Below are positions 13,726 to 18,267 of a DNA stretch of 18,267 bases, in pieces. Positions within the stretch are counted from its first letter, which is position 1. Every line of letters starts with the position of its first letter. The position numbers and the translations under genes were made by a program. The DNA comes from an uncultured Collinsella sp. (GTDB lineage: Bacteria; Actinomycetota; Coriobacteriia; Coriobacteriales; Coriobacteriaceae): positions 1 through 18,267 of the forward strand of contig URKV01000026.1 of NCBI GenBank assembly GCA_900548565.1, in the 5' to 3' direction. The notes beneath the pieces are model-generated. The model made no database searches. It had not been told where the DNA came from and saw only the letters and a list, made by a program, of their open reading frames with translations.

Positions 13726-13815
13726 TCATTGGGTTTCAAAACGCACCTCATAATACTTGGCTTCCGCGTTGGGCGCGCTTGGAATCTGAACATCTCCAGG
13801 GATATCAAGCCACAT
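13726..13815 (-). CDS. Possible 29-aa ORF between hypE and the HAD gene
   Basis: The frame begins MWLDIPGDVQIP, ends EVRFETQ, and its TGA overlaps an upstream ATG of the HAD gene (ATGA). The composition looks like real protein, and codon use matches the neighbours. However, no ribosome binding site precedes the ATG, and the frame stays open back into the end of hypE. It may be a remnant or a coupled small gene. Confidence 0.25.
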   Translation of the reverse strand: MWLDIPGDVQIPSAPNAEAKYYEVRFETQ

Positions 13816-13838
13816 CGCGCCGACCGCGCGATTCCGCC

Positions 13839-14873
13839 CTAGCAAATTCTCGGTAGCTGCTCTCCCACGAGCATGTCGAGGATGCGGGTCGAGCCCCAGC
13901 CGGTGCGTACGCGCACGGCGGGGCGGGCGTCCTCGGCAAGCGGCAGCACGCGACCGATGATGGCGGCGTTCTCGCCGTAGCGGGCGGCGCGCATGGCCGC
14001 CAGCGCGGCATCGGCCTGCTCGGCCGGCACCACGGCGACCATCTTGCCCTCGTTTGCCACCTGCAGAACGTCGTAGCCGAGCATCTCACATGCCGCCTGC
14101 ACGTCGGGGCGCACGGGCACGGCATCCTCGTCGATCTCCATGGCAACGCCGCTGGCCTGGGCAAACTCGTTGAGCGTGGATGCCAGGCCACCGCGCGTGG
14201 GGTCGCGGAAGCAGCGGGTGTCGGGGGCGGCGGCGAGCACGTCAGCAATCAGATGATTGAGCGGCGCAGCGTCGCTTTCAATGTTGCTCGAAAACGCCAA
14301 GCCCTCGCGCTGGCTCATGATGGCGATGCCGTGGTCGCCCAGCGTGCCCGAGACCAAGATGACATCGCCGGGCTGGCAGTTTGCACCGCTGAGCGCCACG
14401 CCCGCGGGTACCTCGCCCACGCCGGCGGTATTGATGTAGACGCCGTCGGCACCGCCGTGCTCGACCACCTTGGTGTCGCCGGTGATAATCTTCACACCTG
14501 CCTCATGTGCCGTTTCGGCCATGGTCTGTACAATCTGGCGCAGCTTGTCCATGGGATAGCCCTCTTCGAGGATAAAACCGCATGAGAGGTAGCGCACGTT
14601 AGCGCCCGAGGTCGCGACGTCGTTGACGGTTCCGCATACGGCGAGGCGGCCGATATTGCCGCCGGGGAAGAACTGCGGCGTTACCACAAAGCTGTCAGTC
14701 GACATGGCGATTCGCCCGCTTGCGGGCAGCGCGGCGACACCGGCATCGTTGCCCGCAAGCAGCTCGGGCGACCCAAAGGCATCTAGAAAGACCTCATCGA
14801 TAATGCGCTTCATCATCTGGCCGCCGGAGCCGTGGCCCAGCAGGACAGTGCTATCGGTGGCGGTACGGGACAT
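13839..14873 (-). CDS. hypE: Hydrogenase maturation protein HypE (carbamoyl dehydratase)
   Basis: A protein of 344 aa, full length. HypE receives a carbamoyl group from HypF on its C-terminal cysteine and dehydrates it with ATP to a thiocyanate, the source of the CN ligands of the [NiFe] hydrogenase iron. The diagnostic C-terminus PRIC is present (C344). An AIR synthase-like ATP fold is shown by GHGSGGQMM near the start, STDSFVVTP, GRLAVCGTVNDVATSGA, GDTKVVEHG and DPTRGGLASTLNE. The start ATG at 14873 has TTGGAG 8 nt upstream. It lies 48 bp after hypD as the last hyp gene of the leftward run. No clear intrinsic terminator follows. Confidence 0.97.
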   Translation of the reverse strand: MSRTATDSTVLLGHGSGGQMMKRIIDEVFLDAFGSPELLAGNDAGVAALPASGRIAMSTDSFVVTPQFFPGGNIGRLAVCGTVNDVATSGANVRYLSCGFILEEGYPMDKLRQIVQTMAETAHEAGVKIITGDTKVVEHGGADGVYINTAGVGEVPAGVALSGANCQPGDVILVSGTLGDHGIAIMSQREGLAFSSNIESDAAPLNHLIADVLAAAPDTRCFRDPTRGGLASTLNEFAQASGVAMEIDEDAVPVRPDVQAACEMLGYDVLQVANEGKMVAVVPAEQADAALAAMRAARYGENAAIIGRVLPLAEDARPAVRVRTGWGSTRILDMLVGEQLPRIC

Positions 14874-14921
14874 ATCGAAAACTCCAATCGTGGGTGGTGC
14901 CAGCGTGCGGGTGCGTCCGGG

Positions 14922-16034
14922 CTAGCCGTGGTATCTAAAGTACGCCGCGCAGCTGCCTTCGGAGCTCACCATGCAGGGACCGACGGGGTGTTCGGGCGTA
15001 CAGGTGCGGCCAAACAACGGGCAGTCGCTCGGCGTGATGGCACCGCGCAGCACGTCGCCGCAGCGGCACCCGCGCGGCTCGACCGTCGCCTCAACGGGCA
15101 CATCGAAGCGGGCGCGCGCATCAAAGCATGAGAACTCAGGGCGGATGGAAAGACCCGAGTTGGCAATCGATCCCAGCCCGCGCCACGTGGTGTCGCATGG
15201 CTCAAACACCTGCTCGACCAGCTGGCGCGCCACGGGATTGCCGTCTGCATTGACGCCACGGCGGTAGGCGTTGTCGATCGCCGGCCTGTTCTCGACAACC
15301 ATCTGGACCAGCATGCAGATGCCCTGCAGAATATCGACCGGCTCAAATCCCGTGACCACGCCGGGGGTCTCGAACTCATCGACCAAAAACCCAAAAGGTG
15401 CCAAGCCTGTGATGGTAGCTACGTGACCAGGCAGGATAAAGCCGTCGATGGTCGTCTCGGGGTCGTTGGAGATCGCACGCAGAGCCGGCGGCGTGGTCTT
15501 GTGAGCACAGTAGACCGAGAAGTTCTGGAGCCCGCACGCGTCGGCCTCCAGGATAGCGGCGGCAATGGTGGGCGTCGTGGTCTCAAAGCCGACGCCCATA
15601 AAGATGACCGGGCGTTCGGGATTTTGCTCGGCAATGTCGAGTGCGTCGAGCGGAGAGTAGACGATGCGGATGTCGCGCCCCGACGCCTTTTGCGCGGCAA
15701 GCGAGGTGGACGATCCCGGCACGCGCATCATGTCGCCAAAGGTGGTGATGATGGCGCCGTCCATGTTGGAAAGCGCGATTGCGTGATCGATGTCGCGGTT
15801 GGCGGTGACGCAAACGGGGCATCCCGGGCCGCTTAGCAGTTTGAGTCCCGTCGGCATAATGGAGCGAAAGCCATAGCGGCCAATGCTCACGGTATGCGTA
15901 CCGCAGACTTCCATAAGGTTGATGCTGCGGTTGCCGACAAGCTCATGAATACGGTCGATGAGCTCGCGAGCCAGCTTGGGGTCGCGAAATGCCGAAAAGT
16001 CGATACCGGAGCGAACCGGCTGCGCCGCCGCCAC
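14922..16034 (-). CDS. hypD: Hydrogenase maturation protein HypD
   Basis: A protein of 370 aa, full length. HypD is the [4Fe-4S] scaffold that, with HypC, assembles the Fe(CN)2CO unit. Key residues are visible: C44 in EVCGTHT and C72/C75 in GPGCPVCVT, matching the essential E. coli cysteines, plus the C-terminal cluster cysteines in FSCFDARARF, RGCRCGDVLRG, DCPLFGRTC, GPCMVSSEGSCAAYF. Other conserved segments are TTFGDMMRVPGS and FMGVGFETTTPT. The start is GTG at 16034; its G is shared with the TAG stop of hypC, with GAGG upstream inside hypC. This one-base overlap points to translational coupling with hypC, its physical partner. Confidence 0.97.
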   Translation of the reverse strand: MAAAQPVRSGIDFSAFRDPKLARELIDRIHELVGNRSINLMEVCGTHTVSIGRYGFRSIMPTGLKLLSGPGCPVCVTANRDIDHAIALSNMDGAIITTFGDMMRVPGSSTSLAAQKASGRDIRIVYSPLDALDIAEQNPERPVIFMGVGFETTTPTIAAAILEADACGLQNFSVYCAHKTTPPALRAISNDPETTIDGFILPGHVATITGLAPFGFLVDEFETPGVVTGFEPVDILQGICMLVQMVVENRPAIDNAYRRGVNADGNPVARQLVEQVFEPCDTTWRGLGSIANSGLSIRPEFSCFDARARFDVPVEATVEPRGCRCGDVLRGAITPSDCPLFGRTCTPEHPVGPCMVSSEGSCAAYFRYHG

Positions 16035-16294
16035 TAGTATGCCTCGGCCGGGTTGGTGGCGAGCTGGTCCTCTTCGGCCAGCTCGGTCATGGTATTGACG
16101 AGCTCGAGTGTCTCTTGGGCTTCCTGCTCGTCGACAATCTGAATGCCAAAGCCGGCGTGCACGAGAATATAGTCGCCTACCTGTGCCGTCGGCACGAGGC
16201 GCAGCGAAACGGGGCGCTCGATGCCCATCATGTCGACGGTCGCCTTAAGGTCGTCGTCGCGTTTAACCACTTTACCGGGAACGGCAAGGCACAT
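16034..16294 (-). CDS. hypC: Hydrogenase maturation chaperone HypC/HupF
   Basis: A protein of 86 aa, usual length for HypC. It opens with the diagnostic MCLAVPGKV, in which C2 (exposed after removal of Met) coordinates the iron being assembled and contacts HypD and the hydrogenase large-subunit precursor. A small OB-like beta domain follows (VSLRLVPTAQVGDYILVHAGF, residues 29-49), then an acidic helical tail. The start ATG at 16294 is preceded by AAAGGGG. It overlaps hypD by one base and lies 131 bp after hypF. The gap has no strong terminator with a U-tract, so transcription from hypF probably continues. Confidence 0.97.
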   Translation of the reverse strand: MCLAVPGKVVKRDDDLKATVDMMGIERPVSLRLVPTAQVGDYILVHAGFGIQIVDEQEAQETLELVNTMTELAEEDQLATNPAEAY

Positions 16295-16425
16295 AATGTT
16301 CCCCTTTTATACGTTTTGCGCTGGATAGGCGCCTAATTACCCATCAGTTGATGGTAGCGCTCGCGGGAGTCACGAGCAAACGCGTTACACCTGTGAGACG
16401 GCGGCGCGCAGGCTGGCAAAACAGC

Positions 16426-18221
16426 CTATCGCAACGCCGTCTGCGCGAGGCGAGCGCGAGCGATGGCGGCCTGACCGTAGGCGATGCAGCCGTCGTTGAC
16501 GGGCACGGCATGGGGGACCAAGACGGCAAGACCAGCGTCTTTGAGTTCGTGGGTAAGGAGCTGGAACAAAAGCCGGTTCATGAACACACCGCCCGAGAGC
16601 GCGACGGTATCGAGGCCTTCGCGCTCACAGATCTCGCAGGCGACGTGGGTCGTAGCGTGCGTAATGGCGATGTGAAATCCGAGGGCGAGCCTGTCGGCCG
16701 GCGCGCCTGCCTCGATTCCATTCAGAAGAGCTTCGATGAGCGGTTGGGGGTCCAAGATGGGGGAGTCGTCGGCAGACGTGAATACGCCTGCATGATTGTC
16801 GTCGAGACGAACGGTCTTACCGCCGAGCGCGCGCCAGGCGGCGGCTTCGAGTTCGATGGCGGGCTCGCCTTCGTAGGTTGCCTTGCCGCAGATTCCCAAA
16901 ACTGCAGCGGCGGCGTCAAAGAGACGCCCCATACTGCTCGTGCGTGGGCTGTTGATGTTCCGCTCGATCATCGTAGTCGTGATGTTGCGCGTTTGCTCGT
17001 CGAGGGTGCTCAATAGCCCCGCGGCACCCGGGTGCTCGAGCAGGCCGAGCTCGCTCAGCAGGGCAAAGGCATTGCGACGGGCATCGCGCACGGATGCGGC
17101 ACCGCCTGGCAGCGCCCAGGTGCGCAGGTGCGCGGCGCGTTCAAAATCGGCAAGGCCGGCGACAAGGAACTCGCCGCCCCAAATGGTTCCGTCGGTGCCC
17201 GCCCCCGTGCCGTCAAAGGCGATGCCAAGGATGCGCGTGTCGGTTGTAAGCTGGCCCGCGGTGATAGCCTCGGCCATTACGCTCGCGATATGCGCATGAT
17301 GGTGCTGCGCCTCGACGAGCGGCAGATTGCATTTTCGCGTCTGTTCGCGTGCCCACTGACTCGATAGATAGCTGGGATGCAAGTCGCAGGCCAGCGCGGT
17401 GGGCGTCAAGTCAAAAAGGCCTTCCAAGCGTATGCGCGCGGCGTTCCAGGCATCGAAGGTCTCGCCGTTTTCAACATCGCCGATATGCTGCGACACAAAA
17501 CAGGCTACATGGCCGTCGGCGTCCTCGCGCGTGAGCGCGATCGTGGCTTTTTGCTGCGGCCCGCAGGCGAGCACGCAGGGTACAGTACCGTCGAGCGCCG
17601 GCAGCGGCAACGGCCGAGGCGCATATCCGCGAGCGCGGCGCACGGGCATAGCGACCCCACCGACCAGACGTACCACGGAATCATCGTAGCGCGAGAGGAT
17701 CGCGCGGTCGTTGCCGAGCAGCGCGTCGGCGATGCCGGCGGCAACGAGGTGTTCCCAAGCAAGGTCGTCGTCGGTCTCGATTGGTTCCTCGCTCAGGTTT
17801 CCGCTGGTCATGACCAGCGCGTGCATACCGCGCGCCGCGGCAGCTGCAAGCAGCAGATGTTGAAGCGGGGTGTAGGGGAGCATGACGCCGAGCTCGGGTA
17901 AATCGTGCGCGACGGATGGCGCGAGTGTAAGGGCGTCGGGGGAATCTCCCTCGCCAACAGCACGCCGGCGCAACAGCACGATGGGGCGGATGCTGCCGGT
18001 TAGCAAGCCACGCTCGGCGTCGTCGACATGGCACAGGCGTTCAGTGTCGGCAAGGCTGCGCACCATAACGGCAAGCGGCTTGTTGCTGCGGCGCTTGCGA
18101 CGGCGCAGCTCGACCACCGCCTGCTCATTGGCGGCGTTGCAGGCCAGATGGAATCCGCCCAGGCCCTTGATGGCGACAATACCGCCGCTGGCCAGCAGCT
18201 CGACACAGCGGTCGATAATGG
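16426..18221 (-). CDS. hypF: Carbamoyltransferase HypF, 5' end missing at contig edge
   Basis: About 598 codons of the C-terminal part are present; full HypF is about 750-780 aa. HypF makes a carbamoyl group from carbamoyl phosphate and ATP and loads it onto HypE. The frame continues upstream of the GTG at 18117 to at least 18219, giving the YrdC/Sua5 motif KGLGGFHLACNA. The YrdC domain then continues (NKPLAVMVRSL, VMTSGNLSEEPI, GNDRAILSRYDDSVVR). The Kae1-like domain follows, with VEAQHHHAHIASV (metal-binding histidines), AFDGTGAGTDGTIWGGEF, SSMGRLFDAAAAV and VALSGGVFMNR. The N-terminal acylphosphatase and zinc-finger domains are lost because genomic sequence ends at 18221, where adapter begins. 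The stop TAG is inside a small AGGCTG/CAGCCT hairpin. Confidence 0.96.
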
Positions 18222-18267
18222 CTGTCTCTTATACACATCTCCGAGCCCACGAGACTCCTGAGCATCT
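18222..18267 (+). other. Illumina Nextera adapter and index (not genomic)
   Basis: CTGTCTCTTATACACATCT (18222-18240) is the 19-bp Tn5 mosaic end as it appears at read ends. CCGAGCCCACGAGAC (18241-18255) is the Nextera read-2 adapter, TCCTGAGC (18256-18263) fits an i7 index, and ATCT (18264-18267) is the start of the flow-cell sequence. Translated, it yields the well-known artefact peptides MYKRQ and CLLYTSPSPRDS. It must be trimmed; protein predictions crossing 18222 are spurious. Confidence 0.97.

Noticed and set aside
16296..16325. TATAAA upstream of hypC as a -10 promoter element
   Set aside because: It abuts the ribosome binding site, so transcription would begin at or within the start region; no matching -35 is seen.
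18000..18261. Short ORFs at the right edge on both strands
   Set aside because: They start or end in Nextera adapter sequence; the encoded MYKRQ and SPSPRDS strings are known artefacts.

Overview
The window is about 60% GC and most likely comes from a gut actinobacterium of the class Coriobacteriia, probably Collinsella or a close relative. This rests on the GC content and codon use, a large membrane protein fused to a LuxR-type helix-turn-helix (a protein class abundant in Coriobacteriia), a DUF4428/zinc-ribbon/SPFH gene group, and recurring structured intergenic repeats. The genus is an inference from these traits; no search was run.

Layout, left to right. At 1-2195 (minus strand) is a three-gene unit: a DUF4428 protein, a double zinc-ribbon membrane protein, and the first codons of an SPFH/band-7-like protein cut by the left edge. 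At 2556-4100 (plus) is a membrane LuxR-family regulator. It converges on a magnesium-transporting P-type ATPase, mgtA (4282-7050, minus), which has a long leader with a strong promoter, a 23-codon leader ORF and alternative hairpins. pyrE (7490-8173, plus) converges on an RpiR-type regulator (8483-9337, minus). That regulator is divergent from a GH1 6-phospho-beta-glucosidase (9539-10987), followed by a PTS EIIA-Glc-type protein (11267-11803). Next come a small lipoprotein (12039-12596), a convergent HAD phosphatase (13046-13714, minus), and the hydrogenase maturation genes hypE, hypD, hypC and a 5'-truncated hypF (13839-18221, minus).

How the genes work together. The RpiR regulator, the phospho-beta-glucosidase and the EIIA protein form a plausible beta-glucoside uptake and hydrolysis locus, with the sugar-phosphate-sensing regulator facing its target. 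hypF-hypC-hypD-hypE builds the Fe(CN)2CO centre of [NiFe] hydrogenases: HypF and HypE make the cyanide ligands, HypC and HypD carry the iron. hypA, hypB and the hydrogenase itself are not in view.

The most unusual content is intergenic. Two copies of a roughly 200-nt composite element (8173-8387 and 12600-12803) start at or just after the stop codons of unrelated genes, and both lie between convergent genes. They share a TACC-loop hairpin, an outer inverted repeat, a terminator with a GACC-AGAA-GGTC core, a nearly invariant 28-nt segment, and a hairpin with a GGGGACGTTCTTA loop. Stem differences between copies are compensatory, so the structure is conserved. A third GGGGAC hairpin lies at 2339-2371.

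The last 46 bases (18222-18267) are Illumina Nextera adapter plus index, not genomic DNA, so hypF is cut by the contig end rather than by biology.
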